DNA of 64,000 bases from JAJYRX01 sp041655275 (GCA_041655275.1 JBBAFU010000013.1:12267-76266); one strand, 5' to 3'; shown: positions 8,637 through 18,023, counted from the stretch's first letter. Numbers and translations are program-made. Notes: generated by a model not told the origin, from the letters alone.

Positions 8637-9986
8637 TCAGGCCGTTCGCTGGGCCAGCTTCTGTTCCAGATAATGGATGCTGGTGCCGCCCTTCACGAAA
8701 CGGGCATCCTGCAGCAACTCGCGGTGCAGGGCGATGTTCGTCTGGACGCCGTCAACCACCATCTCGGACAGGGCAATCTCCATGCGCGCAATGGCCTGCT
8801 CGCGCGTATCGCCATAGGTGATGAGCTTGCCTATCATGGAATCGTAATACGGCGGTACGACATAGCCGCTGAACACATGCGAGTCCATGCGCACACCCGG
8901 GCCACCCGGCGTATGCCAGTTGGTGACACGCCCCGGGCTGGGCGTGAACTTGAAGGGGTCCTCCGCATTGATGCGACATTCGATGGCATGCCCCTTGAAG
9001 CTGATATCCCGCTGGCGCAGTGTGAAGGGTTCGCCCGCCGCGATAAGAAGCTGCTGGCGCACGAGGTCGATGCCCGTGACCATCTCGGTCACCGTATGCT
9101 CCACCTGTATGCGCGTATTCATCTCGATGAAATAGAACTCGCCATCCTCGTACAGGAATTCGAAGGTGCCGGCACCCCGGTAGCCCATGCGCTTGCAGGC
9201 GTCGACGCAGCGCTCGCCGATGCGCTCGACCAGGCGACGCGCAATGCCGGGAGCCGGCGCCTCCTCGATCACTTTCTGGTGACGCCGCTGCATGGAGCAG
9301 TCGCGCTCGCCCAGCCAGATGGCGTTGCGTCCGCCGTCGGCCAGCACCTGGATTTCCACGTGGCGCGGATTTTCCAGGTACTTCTCCATGTAGACATCGG
9401 GATTGTTGAATGCCACCGCCGCTTCGGAGCGCGTCATGGCAACGGCGCTGAACAGGGCCGCCTCGGTATAGACAACGCGCATGCCGCGCCCGCCCCCGCC
9501 GCCGGCGGCCTTGATGATGACCGGATAGCCAATGGCGCGCGCCATGGCCTGGACTTCGTCCAGATCATCCGGCAGGGTCTGGGGCGAGCCGGGTACCACC
9601 GGCACGCCGGCATCCATCATGGCCTGCTTGGCGGTGACCTTGTCACCCATCAGGCGTATGGTCTCGGGGCGCGGGCCGATGAAGACGAAACCGCTTTTCT
9701 CGACGCGCTCGGCAAAGTCTGCGTTTTCCGCCAGAAATCCATAGCCGGGGTGAATGGCCTCGGCATCCGTGACTTCGGCTGCCGCGATGATGGCAGGCAT
9801 GTTCAGATAGCTGTCACGGGGCGCCGCCGGGCCGATGCAGACGGACTCATCGGCAAGGCGCACATACTTGGCCTCGCGATCGGCTTCGGAATGCACCACC
9901 ACCGTGCGTATGCCCATCTCGCGGCAGGCACGCTGGATGCGCAACGCAATTTCGCCTCGATTGGCGATCAGTACTTTTTCAAACAT
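8637..9986 (-). CDS. accC: acetyl-CoA carboxylase, biotin carboxylase subunit AccC
   Basis: ATP-dependent carboxylation of the biotin on AccB, the first half-reaction of fatty-acid synthesis. The 449-residue protein shows the N-terminal FEKVLIANRGEIALRI, the glycine-rich ATP-grasp loop KAAGGGGGRGMRVV, the metal and ATP site FIEMNTRIQVEHTVTE, and the C-terminal domain. Length and all motifs are standard. It sits 3 bp after accB, the usual accBC operon; accA and accD are not in the window. Confidence 0.97.
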   Translation of the reverse strand: MFEKVLIANRGEIALRIQRACREMGIRTVVVHSEADREAKYVRLADESVCIGPAAPRDSYLNMPAIIAAAEVTDAEAIHPGYGFLAENADFAERVEKSGFVFIGPRPETIRLMGDKVTAKQAMMDAGVPVVPGSPQTLPDDLDEVQAMARAIGYPVIIKAAGGGGGRGMRVVYTEAALFSAVAMTRSEAAVAFNNPDVYMEKYLENPRHVEIQVLADGGRNAIWLGERDCSMQRRHQKVIEEAPAPGIARRLVERIGERCVDACKRMGYRGAGTFEFLYEDGEFYFIEMNTRIQVEHTVTEMVTGIDLVRQQLLIAAGEPFTLRQRDISFKGHAIECRINAEDPFKFTPSPGRVTNWHTPGGPGVRMDSHVFSGYVVPPYYDSMIGKLITYGDTREQAIARMEIALSEMVVDGVQTNIALHRELLQDARFVKGGTSIHYLEQKLAQRTA

Positions 9987-9989
9987 GCG

Positions 9990-10454
9990 TCAGCCGATCA
10001 CGAACAGGGGCTGGCCGTATTCGACAGGCTCGCCATTCTCGACCAGGATCTCGCGCACCACCCCCGTCTTGTCCGCCTCGATTTCGTTGAGCAGCTTCAT
10101 GGCCTCGATGATGCACAGGGGGTCGCCTTCCTTGACCGCCTGCCCGACCTCGACGAAGGGCGTGGCACCGGGGTTGGGCGCGCGATAGAAAGTACCTACC
10201 ATGGGCGCCTTCACCGCATGGCCTTCCGGCGCCTGGGGCGCTGCAGCTGCCGGTGTGCCGGCAGCCGCGGCGACGACCGCCGCACCCGCGGGCATGGCGG
10301 CCGGTGCGACCGCCTCGGGCATCACGACCACCTGCTGGGGCGGCGGCGTTGCCTTGACGATTCTGACCTTGCCGTCACCTTCGGTGATTTCAAGCTCGGC
10401 AATATCCGACTCCGAGACCAGATCGATCAGGGTTTTCAGTTTTCTGAGATCCAT
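9990..10454 (-). CDS. accB: biotin carboxyl carrier protein of acetyl-CoA carboxylase AccB
   Basis: Carries the biotin that shuttles carboxyl groups between AccC and the carboxyltransferase. The 154-residue protein begins MDLRKLKTLIDLVSESDIAE, the standard N-terminal module. An Ala/Pro linker follows and then a C-terminal biotinyl domain with IEAMKLLNEIEAD, where Lys120 is the biotinylation site. The start at 10454 matches the family; the longer frame upstream is not conserved. It lies 22 bp after aroQ and just ahead of accC. Confidence 0.96.
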   Translation of the reverse strand: MDLRKLKTLIDLVSESDIAELEITEGDGKVRIVKATPPPQQVVVMPEAVAPAAMPAGAAVVAAAAGTPAAAAPQAPEGHAVKAPMVGTFYRAPNPGATPFVEVGQAVKEGDPLCIIEAMKLLNEIEADKTGVVREILVENGEPVEYGQPLFVIG

Positions 10455-10476
10455 TGCGAGTGTTTCCGTGTGTTTG

Positions 10477-10917
10477 CTATGCGTCCTGCGCCAGGGCATA
10501 TTGCAGGGCCGCCTCATAACCGAATGCGCCCAGACCCACAATGACGCCCCTGGCCAGCGTCGACAGATACGACTGGTGCCGAAAGGATTCGCGCTGGTGG
10601 ACGTTGGAAAGATGCACTTCCACGAAGGGGATGGCGACTGCCGCCAGGGCGTCGCGCAGGGCTACGCTGGTGTGCGTGTAGGCCCCGGCATTGATGAGGA
10701 TGAAGTCCGTGCCATCATGCGCCGCCGCCTGGATGCGATCCACCAGCTCGCCTTCATGATTGCTCTGGAAGGCCTGGCAATGGGCACCGGCCGCCGACGC
10801 GATGGCCTGCAGGCGCGCATTGATGTCTGGCAGCGTCTGGTGACCGTACACGTCAGGTTCACGCGTGCCCAGCAGATTGAGGTTGGGCCCGTGCACGACA
10901 AGAATGTGATGCGCCAT
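10477..10917 (-). CDS. aroQ: 3-dehydroquinate dehydratase type II AroQ
   Basis: Converts 3-dehydroquinate to 3-dehydroshikimate in the shikimate pathway. The 146-residue protein matches the dodecameric type II family: GPNLNLLGTREPDVYG with the catalytic Arg and Tyr, SNHEGELVDRI, INAGAYTHTSVALRDAL, and EVHLSNVHQRESFR with the catalytic His. The start at 10917 (MAHHILVVHG) is the family start, though it lacks a clear ribosome binding site. It lies between the TlpA-like gene and accB, all on the minus strand. AroE of the same pathway is encoded at 16.4 kb. Confidence 0.95.
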   Translation of the reverse strand: MAHHILVVHGPNLNLLGTREPDVYGHQTLPDINARLQAIASAAGAHCQAFQSNHEGELVDRIQAAAHDGTDFILINAGAYTHTSVALRDALAAVAIPFVEVHLSNVHQRESFRHQSYLSTLARGVIVGLGAFGYEAALQYALAQDA

Positions 10918-10992
10918 TGGGGAGTTCTGTTCGGTACAGACCGCCTTTGTACGCCAATTCACGGGTTTTGTCCATTTCAAGACCCGAAAACC

Positions 10993-11541
10993 CTACTGCC
11001 CGGATGCGCTTTTCCCCAGCCCCGCCATGATGGTATCCAGACGCTCCGGATCGACCTCGCCCAGCCAGTGCCGGCTGATGCTGCCATGCGCATCGAACAG
11101 CACGGTGAATGGCAGGCCGCCGCGCGGATTGCCCAGTTGCTTCATGAGCGCGATGCCCGGATGACCGGCCACCAGAATGGGATAGGACACCTGGACTTTT
11201 TCCCCGAAGCGGCGCACATTGTCCGCCGTATCCACCGCCAGACCCACCACCTGCACGTGGGGATGGCGCTGATGCAGGGCATCGAGATCCGGCATCTCGC
11301 GTACGCAGGGCGCACACCAGCTGGCCCAGAAGTTGAGCAGCAGGGGCGCCCCCAGGAAAGAGGACATGGGTGTGATGCGCGCCTGCAGATCAGGAAATTC
11401 GCGCCCATACAGTATCTGGACCGGCCCCGCAGCGGCATGCGCTGCGCCGGTAACACCCAGTGCCAGCAAGCCGGCACCGGCAAGCACGACGCGACGCCGC
11501 AGCTGCGCGTGCCCCATGACAGGAATCGTCGTTTTTTCCAT
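10993..11541 (-). CDS. TlpA/ResA-like thiol-disulfide oxidoreductase
   Basis: An exported thioredoxin-fold protein of 182 residues. The N-terminus LRRRVVLAGAGLLALG resembles a twin-arginine or Sec signal and is followed by a cut region near AAHAAAG. The catalytic motif is WASWCAPC (residues 72-79), and GGLPFTVLFD is the cis-Pro loop. Such proteins reduce or oxidise periplasmic cysteines, often for cytochrome c maturation; the partner is unknown here. It is the first gene of the tlpA-aroQ-accB-accC-prmA run and starts 75 bp from the divergent mpl gene. Confidence 0.88.
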   Translation of the reverse strand: MEKTTIPVMGHAQLRRRVVLAGAGLLALGVTGAAHAAAGPVQILYGREFPDLQARITPMSSFLGAPLLLNFWASWCAPCVREMPDLDALHQRHPHVQVVGLAVDTADNVRRFGEKVQVSYPILVAGHPGIALMKQLGNPRGGLPFTVLFDAHGSISRHWLGEVDPERLDTIMAGLGKSASGQ

Positions 11542-11616
11542 GCAGGCATGATAGCACCCCGGCGTCGGGCAGACAGGACTTGGGGCGGCGTCTAAAATAC
11601 CGCACGGAGGACAGCG

Positions 11617-13035
11617 ATGCATTTGCACATTCTGGGAATCTGCGGCACTTTCATGGGCGGTCTGGCATTGATCGCCCGGTCTGCAGGTCATACCGTCACG
11701 GGTTGTGACAGCGGCGTCTACCCGCCCATGAGCACCCAGCTCGAGGAACAGGGCATACGCCTGATCGAAGGTTTCGATGCCACACAGACGGCGCTCGGTG
11801 CCGACCTGTACGTGGTGGGCAACGTCGTCTCGCGCGGCAATCCGCTCATGGAGGCGATTCTCGACCAGGGCCTGCCCTATGTCTCGGGCCCGCAATGGCT
11901 GGGCGAGCAGGTACTGCAGGGCCGTCATGTGCTTGCCGTGGCCGGCACGCATGGCAAGACGACCACCAGCGCCATGCTGGCCTGGATACTGGAGCAGGCC
12001 GGCCGGGACCCCGGCTTCCTGATCGGTGGCATTGCCCCCGGCCTGGCGCTGTCGGCGCGCCTGCGTGCGCCCGACCACCCCTTCGTGATCGAGGCCGACG
12101 AATACGACACCGCTTTCTTCGACAAGCGCTCGAAGTTTGTGCACTACCGGGCGCGCACGCTCATCCTGAATCATGTCGAATACGACCACGCCGACATCTT
12201 TCCCGACCTGGCTGCCATAGAAACCCAGTTCCATCACCTGATGCGCACGGTTCCCGCCGCCGGACTCATCATCCGCCAGGCACCCGATGCAGCCCTGGAC
12301 CGTGTCCTGGCACAGGGCCACTGGACGCCGGTGCAATCCTTCGGGCCCGAAGGACAGTGGCAAGCCGCCAATGCCGATGCCCGCGGCCATTTCGATGTCG
12401 TCCATGAAGGCGGCGCCGCCGGCTCCGGCACCACCCCCCTGGGGCGCGTCCAGTGGTCGATGGCGGGCGAGCACAACCAGCGCAACGCCCTTGCGGCCAT
12501 CGCCGCAGCCGCCCACCTGGGCATCAGTCCCGCACAGGCCATCGAAGCCCTGTCGGGCTTTACCGGCGTGAAGCGCCGCCTCGAACTGCGCGGCGCGCCG
12601 GCCGGCATCGAAGTCTATGACGACTTCGCCCACCACCCCACAGCCATCGCGCTGACACTGGAAGGCCTGCGCCGCCTGAAGCCGCAGGCACGCATCATTG
12701 CCGTGCTCGAGCCCCGCTCCAACACCATGAAGCTCGGTACCATGGCCGCACGCCTGCCCGACGCACTGGTCGCTGCCGATCTGGTCGCCTGCTTCGGCGC
12801 GGCGAGCGGCCGCCACGCCCTGGGCTGGAACCCGGCCGACGTACTTGCACCACTGGGCGAACGCGCCACCTGCTGGGATGACGTGGAAGCGCTCACCAAA
12901 CACCTTGCCGCCACGGCGCAGCCCGGCGACGCCGTCGTCATCATGAGCAACGGCAGCTTCGGCGGCCTGCACGAGCGCCTGCTCACGCGCCTTGCCGACA
13001 TCCATCCAGCCGACACCCATGGAGGCCCCACATGA
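11617..13035 (+). CDS. mpl: UDP-N-acetylmuramate:L-alanyl-gamma-D-glutamyl-meso-diaminopimelate ligase Mpl
   Basis: Murein peptide ligase that attaches recycled tripeptide to UDP-MurNAc. The 472-residue protein starts MHLHILGICGTFMGGLA, typical of Mpl rather than MurC. It has the Mur-ligase ATP loop AGTHGKTTTSAMLAW, then EADEYDTAFFDKRSKF, the HNQRNALAAIAAAAH motif, and the C-terminal domain with DDFAHHPTAI. A muropeptide permease (ampG, 55-56 kb), whose product feeds this recycling step, is also in the window. It overlaps the esterase gene by 4 bp (ATGA). Confidence 0.95.
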   Translation: MHLHILGICGTFMGGLALIARSAGHTVTGCDSGVYPPMSTQLEEQGIRLIEGFDATQTALGADLYVVGNVVSRGNPLMEAILDQGLPYVSGPQWLGEQVLQGRHVLAVAGTHGKTTTSAMLAWILEQAGRDPGFLIGGIAPGLALSARLRAPDHPFVIEADEYDTAFFDKRSKFVHYRARTLILNHVEYDHADIFPDLAAIETQFHHLMRTVPAAGLIIRQAPDAALDRVLAQGHWTPVQSFGPEGQWQAANADARGHFDVVHEGGAAGSGTTPLGRVQWSMAGEHNQRNALAAIAAAAHLGISPAQAIEALSGFTGVKRRLELRGAPAGIEVYDDFAHHPTAIALTLEGLRRLKPQARIIAVLEPRSNTMKLGTMAARLPDALVAADLVACFGAASGRHALGWNPADVLAPLGERATCWDDVEALTKHLAATAQPGDAVVIMSNGSFGGLHERLLTRLADIHPADTHGGPT

Positions 13036-13640
13036 TTCTCTACCTGCATGGTTTCCTGTCTTCGCCCGCCTCGTTCAAGGCGCGCCTGCTTGCCGAGGCC
13101 ATGGAACAGCACGGCCTGTCGGCACAATGGGTGTGCCCGCAGCTGCCCATGAGCCCGGCCGAGGTCATGGCCCTGTGCAACGCGAAAGTGGAGCAGGCCC
13201 GCGAGCAAGGCCTGGATCCGGCGCGCGAGCTGGTCATCATCGGCTCGTCGCTGGGCGGCTTCTATGCCACCCATCTGGCCGAGCAGTGGCAATGCCGCGC
13301 CGTGGTCCTGAACCCGGCCACCAATCCGGCGCGCACGCTCGCCGCCTACCTGGGCACGCAGACGCGCTTCCACAGCGCGGAGCCCGTAGAGTTTTGCCAG
13401 GCGCACCTGGACGAGCTTGCGGCGCTCGGTCGCCGGCGCCCGGCACGGCCCGGGCGCTACTACCTGCTTGCCTGCAAGGGCGATGAAGTGCTCGACTGGC
13501 GCGACATGGCCGAATGGTATGCCGGCAGCCAGGGCCATATCCTGGACGGCGGCAACCACAGTATTTCCGATTTTGCGCGCTGGCTGTCCGAGGTGCTCGA
13601 ATTCGCCCTCGCACCGGACCCCGACGGGGATTTGTCATGA
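13032..13640 (+). CDS. YqiA/YcfP-like alpha/beta-fold esterase
   Basis: A 202-residue small alpha/beta hydrolase of the YqiA/UPF0227 type. It starts MILYLHGFLSSPASFKA and has the nucleophile elbow IIGSSLGGFYATHLA. The late residues KGDEVLDW and GGNHSI supply the expected Asp and His of the triad. Family members hydrolyse short acyl esters in vitro; the natural substrate is unknown. Its start overlaps the mpl stop and its stop overlaps the next start (ATGA at both ends), so the three genes are translationally coupled. Confidence 0.88.
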   Translation: MILYLHGFLSSPASFKARLLAEAMEQHGLSAQWVCPQLPMSPAEVMALCNAKVEQAREQGLDPARELVIIGSSLGGFYATHLAEQWQCRAVVLNPATNPARTLAAYLGTQTRFHSAEPVEFCQAHLDELAALGRRRPARPGRYYLLACKGDEVLDWRDMAEWYAGSQGHILDGGNHSISDFARWLSEVLEFALAPDPDGDLS

Positions 13641-15529
13641 CCCTCTATGTATTCTATGAAGACGGCGGCAGCTTCAAGGCCGAAAAGATCTTCTCCCGGA
13701 CCGATGCCAGCCTGCATGTCGAATCCGAAAGCGGCAAGCGCAGCAAGATCAAGCGCAGCAGTGTGCTGTTCGAGTTCGATTCCCCCGCGCCCGCCGGGCT
13801 GCTCAGCCAGGCCCAGGCGCTCGCGGCCGAGCAGGATATCGACTTCATCTGGGAGTGCGCGCCGCAGGACGATATCGACGCCGCGGCGTTTGCCGAAGAC
13901 TATTTCGGCCATCCGCCGTCAGCCGTCGAGAAGGCGGCAATCATCTATGCCCTGCACAGCGCACCCGCCTATTTTCACCGGCGCGGCAAGGGACGTTACC
14001 GGCCCGCACCGCCCGACATCCTGAAGGCGGCCCTGGCGGCCATCGAGAAGAAGCAGCAACGGGAGGCGCAGCAAGCGGAATGGACGCGGGCCATGGTGGC
14101 CGGCGAACTGCCCGAAGCCCTGGCCGGCGTGGCACCCGAATTCCTGGGTCGCCCCGACAAGGCATCGCTGGAATGGAAGGCCTTCGATGCGGCCCTGAGC
14201 GAGCTCAAGGTATCGCCGGAGCAACTCCTGCTGACGCTCAAGGTGTGGCCCCACCCGCTTGCCCTGCTGCAGCACCGCTTCCTCTCCGTGCACTTCCCCA
14301 AGGGCACGCAGCTGCCCCCGGTACAGGCCGATATCCCGCGCCTCGACCTGCCCATGGCCGAAGTGACGGCGTATTCGGTCGATGACAGCCAGACGACCGA
14401 AATCGATGACGCCCTGTCGGTGCGCATCCTGGACGGCGACAGGGTTGAGGCGGGCGTGCATATTGCCGTGCCCGCACTGGCGGTCACGCGCGGCAGCAAG
14501 GCCGATGCGCTGGCGCGCAAGCGCATGGCCACCGTTTACATGCCGGGCGAGCGCATCAACATGCTGCCCCAGGACATCATCAGCGCCTTTTCCCTGCAGG
14601 CGGGCGAAGTGCGTCCCGTGCTCTCGCTCTACGTGCAGATGAATCTGGAAACGGGCGAAGTTCTGGGTTGGAACAGCCGCCTGGAGAACATCCGCGTGGC
14701 CGACAACCTGCATCACAGCCTGTTTGCAGGCCTGGTCACGCCGGAAAGCCTAGATGACCCGGCCGTCCGCCTGCCGCATGAGGAATGGCTGCGTCCCCTG
14801 TGGCGCGTGGCACGCCACCTGATGCACCAGCGCGAGCTGATGCGCGGGCGTCCCGAAGGCAGCAATCGCATCGAATTCAGCATAGAGCTCGATGGCCCGG
14901 CCGATGATCCCGATACACCGGTGCGCCTGGTCCCGCGCGAGCGCGATGCGCCGCTGGACCTCATCGTGGCCGAATTCATGATCCTGGCCAACAATCTGTG
15001 GGGCGGGCTGCTGCACGAGCATGGGCTTCCGGGCATCTACCGCTCGCAGCAGGCCGGGCGTGTGCGCATGTCCACGCATCCGCTGCCACATGAAGCCATC
15101 GGCGTGCCCCAGTACGCCTGGTCAACATCGCCGCTGCGCCGCTATGTGGACCTCATCAACCAGTCGCAGATCCTGGCCGCCGCCGAGCACGGCGTGTCGG
15201 CGCGCCTGGTGGCGCCCTTCAAGCCGAGCGATGCCGACCTGTTTGCCATCATCAGCGGTTTCGACACCCAATACGGGCTATGGAAGGACCACCAGATCGC
15301 GCTGGAGCGCTACTGGACGCTTCGCTGGTTTCAGCAGCAGGGTCTGGGCACGGTGGGCGGCACGGTGCTGCGCGACGATCTGGTGCGACTGGACAGTGCA
15401 CCGCTGGTGGTGCGCGTGCCCGGGCTGCCGCCCCTGGAGCGCGGGGAAAAGGTAAATCTGGATATACTGGGTGTGGACGAACTTGGTCTCGAATTGCACT
15501 GCCGGCTGCGTGAAGTCGTATCCGGCTGA
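13637..15529 (+). CDS. RNB-domain exoribonuclease (RNase II family)
   Basis: A 630-residue 3'-5' exoribonuclease. The RNB catalytic core is recognised from YSVDDSQTTEIDDALSV (the metal-binding Asp cluster), ATVYMPGERINMLPQD, and the late STSPLRRYVDLINQ. The N-terminal domain differs from that of E. coli RNase R, matching the shorter betaproteobacterial RNB branch. A C-terminal S1-like module seems reduced. The start ATG overlaps the esterase stop. It should act on cytoplasmic RNA turnover; whether it is closer to RNase II or RNase R in substrate choice is open. Confidence 0.9.
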   Translation: MTLYVFYEDGGSFKAEKIFSRTDASLHVESESGKRSKIKRSSVLFEFDSPAPAGLLSQAQALAAEQDIDFIWECAPQDDIDAAAFAEDYFGHPPSAVEKAAIIYALHSAPAYFHRRGKGRYRPAPPDILKAALAAIEKKQQREAQQAEWTRAMVAGELPEALAGVAPEFLGRPDKASLEWKAFDAALSELKVSPEQLLLTLKVWPHPLALLQHRFLSVHFPKGTQLPPVQADIPRLDLPMAEVTAYSVDDSQTTEIDDALSVRILDGDRVEAGVHIAVPALAVTRGSKADALARKRMATVYMPGERINMLPQDIISAFSLQAGEVRPVLSLYVQMNLETGEVLGWNSRLENIRVADNLHHSLFAGLVTPESLDDPAVRLPHEEWLRPLWRVARHLMHQRELMRGRPEGSNRIEFSIELDGPADDPDTPVRLVPRERDAPLDLIVAEFMILANNLWGGLLHEHGLPGIYRSQQAGRVRMSTHPLPHEAIGVPQYAWSTSPLRRYVDLINQSQILAAAEHGVSARLVAPFKPSDADLFAIISGFDTQYGLWKDHQIALERYWTLRWFQQQGLGTVGGTVLRDDLVRLDSAPLVVRVPGLPPLERGEKVNLDILGVDELGLELHCRLREVVSG

Positions 15530-15549
15530 GTCCTGCCACTCCTCTTGCC

Positions 15550-16431
15550 ATGGCCCCGGTCTCCAGCCTGCTGCTGCGCGCACGCGCGCCGCGCAATGAT
15601 CACCTTATCCTTGCCCTGCTGATCTCGCTCGGGCTTCACGCGGGCGCCCTGGCCATACAGCTGCATGCGCCGCGCCCGGCCGTGCCGGCCAGCCGCCCGC
15701 TGGAAGTCGGCCTGGTGAATGCCGCCACGCCGCTGGCCCCGCTGGAGCCGCAGCTGCTCGCGCAGACGGATCTGCTTGCCGGCGGCGAGCAGCCGGAGGG
15801 CATCAGCACCAGCCCTCTGCCACGTACAGCGCAAGCCCTGCCCGACGAGGTGGTGCTGGCCGCCCTGCGCGAACGCCAGCAACAGCTGGAGGAAGCCCAG
15901 CGCCAGCTGCTGCAGCGCCTGGAAGCGCAGCTTGCCATTGCGCCGCCACGGGCCACGGAAGACTTTCTTGCCTCCGATGCGGAACCGGGCAGCGATGCGC
16001 GGGATCAGGACAGCCTCATCATCAATGCACGCATCGCCGCGCTCAAGGCGCGCGTCGAACACTACAATGCACTGCCTCGACAACGCTTCGTGGGTCCGTC
16101 CACCCAGGCCGATGCCTATGCCCATTACCTGGAATCCTGGCGCACCCGCATCGAGCAACTGGGCACCGAGCACTATCCGGTCGAGGCCAGGGGGCGCACC
16201 TACGGCAGCCTGCAGCTCACGGTCCATATCCGCGCCGACGGCAGCCTGATGCGCGTGGAGTTCGACCGCCCATCCGAACATGCGGTACTCAACATGGCCG
16301 CCCAGCGCATTGTCCAGCTGGCCGCCCCGTTTGCGCCCCTGCCGCCCGCCATCGCGCGTGAGACCGACATCCTGGCCATCACGCGCACCTGGCACTTCCA
16401 GAATCAGGAACTTGAAACGCGCCTGCCATGA
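15550..16431 (+). CDS. TonB C-terminal domain protein
   Basis: A 293-residue envelope protein with a short cytoplasmic N-terminus and one transmembrane helix (LILALLISLGLHAGALAI). A Pro-rich then Gln/Glu-rich coiled-coil stretch follows (LRERQQQLEEAQRQLLQRLE). The C-terminal TonB domain contains YGSLQLTVHIRADGSLMRVE and ends near the stop. TonB proteins transmit inner-membrane energy to outer-membrane receptors, but no exbB or exbD is nearby, so this may be a structural or accessory TonB-like protein. It lies 20 bp after the RNB gene and overlaps aroE by 4 bp. Confidence 0.85.
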   Translation: MAPVSSLLLRARAPRNDHLILALLISLGLHAGALAIQLHAPRPAVPASRPLEVGLVNAATPLAPLEPQLLAQTDLLAGGEQPEGISTSPLPRTAQALPDEVVLAALRERQQQLEEAQRQLLQRLEAQLAIAPPRATEDFLASDAEPGSDARDQDSLIINARIAALKARVEHYNALPRQRFVGPSTQADAYAHYLESWRTRIEQLGTEHYPVEARGRTYGSLQLTVHIRADGSLMRVEFDRPSEHAVLNMAAQRIVQLAAPFAPLPPAIARETDILAITRTWHFQNQELETRLP

Positions 16432-17276
16432 CTACTGCTCCCATTCCGCGCTTCGCCGTCATCGGCCATCCCGTGGCCCATAGCCAGTCACCCTGGATTC
16501 ACCACGCTTTCGGGCAACAGACCGGCATCGCACTGAAGTACGAAAAAATCCTTGCGCCGCTGGACGGTTTCCGTGCCACGGTGGACACCTTCTTCGGCGA
16601 AGGCGGACGCGGGCTCAACGTCACCCTGCCCTTCAAGGAGGAAACCTGGACGCTGGCCGGCGAGCGGCTGAGCCCGCGCGCGCGTCTGGCCGGGGCCGCC
16701 AATACCTTGTGGATCGACGCGAGCGGTGCAATCCATGCCTGCAATACCGACGGTGCGGGCCTGGTGATGGATCTGGAGCGCCTGGGCCATGCCCCCCGGG
16801 GCCGGCGCGTGTTGCTGCTGGGTGCGGGCGGCGCGGCGCGCGGCGCCCTGCCGGCGCTGCTCGAGGCCGGCAGCGCCCGGGTCCACGTGGCCAACCGCAG
16901 CCCGGAAAAGGCCGAGCGGCTATGTGCCGACATGGCGGACTACGCCGTCGACGTACCGCGCAGTGCGGGCGCACTCACGACCATCGCCGGACAGTGGGAT
17001 CTGGTCATCAACGCCACCTCGAGCAGCCTGTCGGCCCATCGTCCGCTGGCAGTACAGCTCAGCTATGCTGCCGGCGCCCTGGCCTACGACATGGTCTACG
17101 CCGCGCAGGAAACGGCATTTCTGGGTGAGGCACGCCGCCAGGGGGCGGCATCATGCGCCGATGGCCTGGGCATGCTGGTCGGGCAGGCCGCCGTCAGCTT
17201 CGAGATCTGGCATGGCGTTCGCCCCCGGATCGCCCCCGTGCTCCAGGCCCTGCGCCGGCACCTGATGCAACAATGA
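16428..17276 (+). CDS. aroE: shikimate dehydrogenase AroE
   Basis: NADPH-dependent reduction of 3-dehydroshikimate to shikimate. The 282-residue protein has the substrate motif VIGHPVAHSQSPWIHHAF, the catalytic Lys and nearby residues in LNVTLPFKEE, and NTDGAGLVMDLE. The nucleotide-binding loop is LLLGAGGAARGALPA, followed by NATSSSL. The start codon overlaps the TonB-like gene stop and the stop overlaps the mtgA start, so the genes are coupled. Length and residues are standard for AroE rather than YdiB. Confidence 0.95.
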   Translation: MTTAPIPRFAVIGHPVAHSQSPWIHHAFGQQTGIALKYEKILAPLDGFRATVDTFFGEGGRGLNVTLPFKEETWTLAGERLSPRARLAGAANTLWIDASGAIHACNTDGAGLVMDLERLGHAPRGRRVLLLGAGGAARGALPALLEAGSARVHVANRSPEKAERLCADMADYAVDVPRSAGALTTIAGQWDLVINATSSSLSAHRPLAVQLSYAAGALAYDMVYAAQETAFLGEARRQGAASCADGLGMLVGQAAVSFEIWHGVRPRIAPVLQALRRHLMQQ

Positions 17277-17986
17277 GACGCTGGAAGACCTGGCGCACGC
17301 TGCTGGCCGCCTTGCTTCTGGGTCTGTTCGCCTTCCTGCTCTACCAGTTCGGGCTGCTCGTCATGGTGATCTGGCTGAGTTTCCGCAATCCCGGCTCCAC
17401 CGCCTTCATTGATGCGGCGCGCAGCGAGCTGCGCATCCAGGGCAAGGAAGCGTCCATCGCCCGGGTATGGGTGGACTACGACCATATCAGCCCCCACCTC
17501 AAGCGCGCCGTGGTGGCGTCCGAGGATTCCGGATTCATGGCGCACAGCGGTGTGGAATGGGCCGCCATGCGCCAGGCCTGGGCCTGGAACCGGCAACAGG
17601 CCGCCGAAGGCAGCAGCCGGCGTCGCGGCGGCTCGACCATCACCCAGCAACTGGCCAAGAACCTTTTCCTGTCCTCCTCGCGCAGCTACCGGCGCAAGGC
17701 CCAGGAACTGATACTGGCACTGATGCTGGAGGTCGTCATGAGCAAACGGCGCATCCTGGAGCTTTATCTGAACGTGGCCCAATGGGGCGAAACCACCTTC
17801 GGCGCCCAGGCGGCGGCGCAGCAGCACTTCGGCACCTCGGTCGCAAAGCTGTCGGCCGCCCAGGCCGCGCGCCTGGCGGCCATGCTGCCCAACCCGCGTT
17901 ACTACGAGGAACAGGGCACAACCCGATTCCTGACGCGGCACAGCCAGACATTGCTGCGGCGCATGCCGCAGGTGGACATTCCCTGA
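17273..17986 (+). CDS. mtgA: monofunctional peptidoglycan glycosyltransferase MtgA
   Basis: Polymerises lipid II into glycan strands. The 237-residue protein has a single N-terminal membrane anchor (LLAALLLGLFAFLLYQFGLL) and a GT51 domain. Its catalytic Glu is in ASEDSGFMAHSG, and the second motif is RRGGSTITQQLAKNLFLS, then KAQELILALMLE and ILELYLNVAQWG. There is no transpeptidase domain, which defines the monofunctional class. It starts inside the aroE stop. Confidence 0.95.
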   Translation: MRRWKTWRTLLAALLLGLFAFLLYQFGLLVMVIWLSFRNPGSTAFIDAARSELRIQGKEASIARVWVDYDHISPHLKRAVVASEDSGFMAHSGVEWAAMRQAWAWNRQQAAEGSSRRRGGSTITQQLAKNLFLSSSRSYRRKAQELILALMLEVVMSKRRILELYLNVAQWGETTFGAQAAAQQHFGTSVAKLSAAQAARLAAMLPNPRYYEEQGTTRFLTRHSQTLLRRMPQVDIP

Positions 17987-18023
17987 ATTTGTTAAGCTTG
18001 TGCGATCCCACTGAAAGCCCGCC

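Noticed and set aside
8160..10544. 794-codon forward frame opposite prmA, accC and accB
   Set aside because: Antisense to well-supported genes, His/Gly/Arg-rich composition, no motif. It is a shadow caused by high GC.
11547..13020. Upstream extension of the TlpA frame to 675 residues
   Set aside because: The extension lies antisense to mpl. Only the last 182 residues form the thioredoxin-like protein with a signal peptide.
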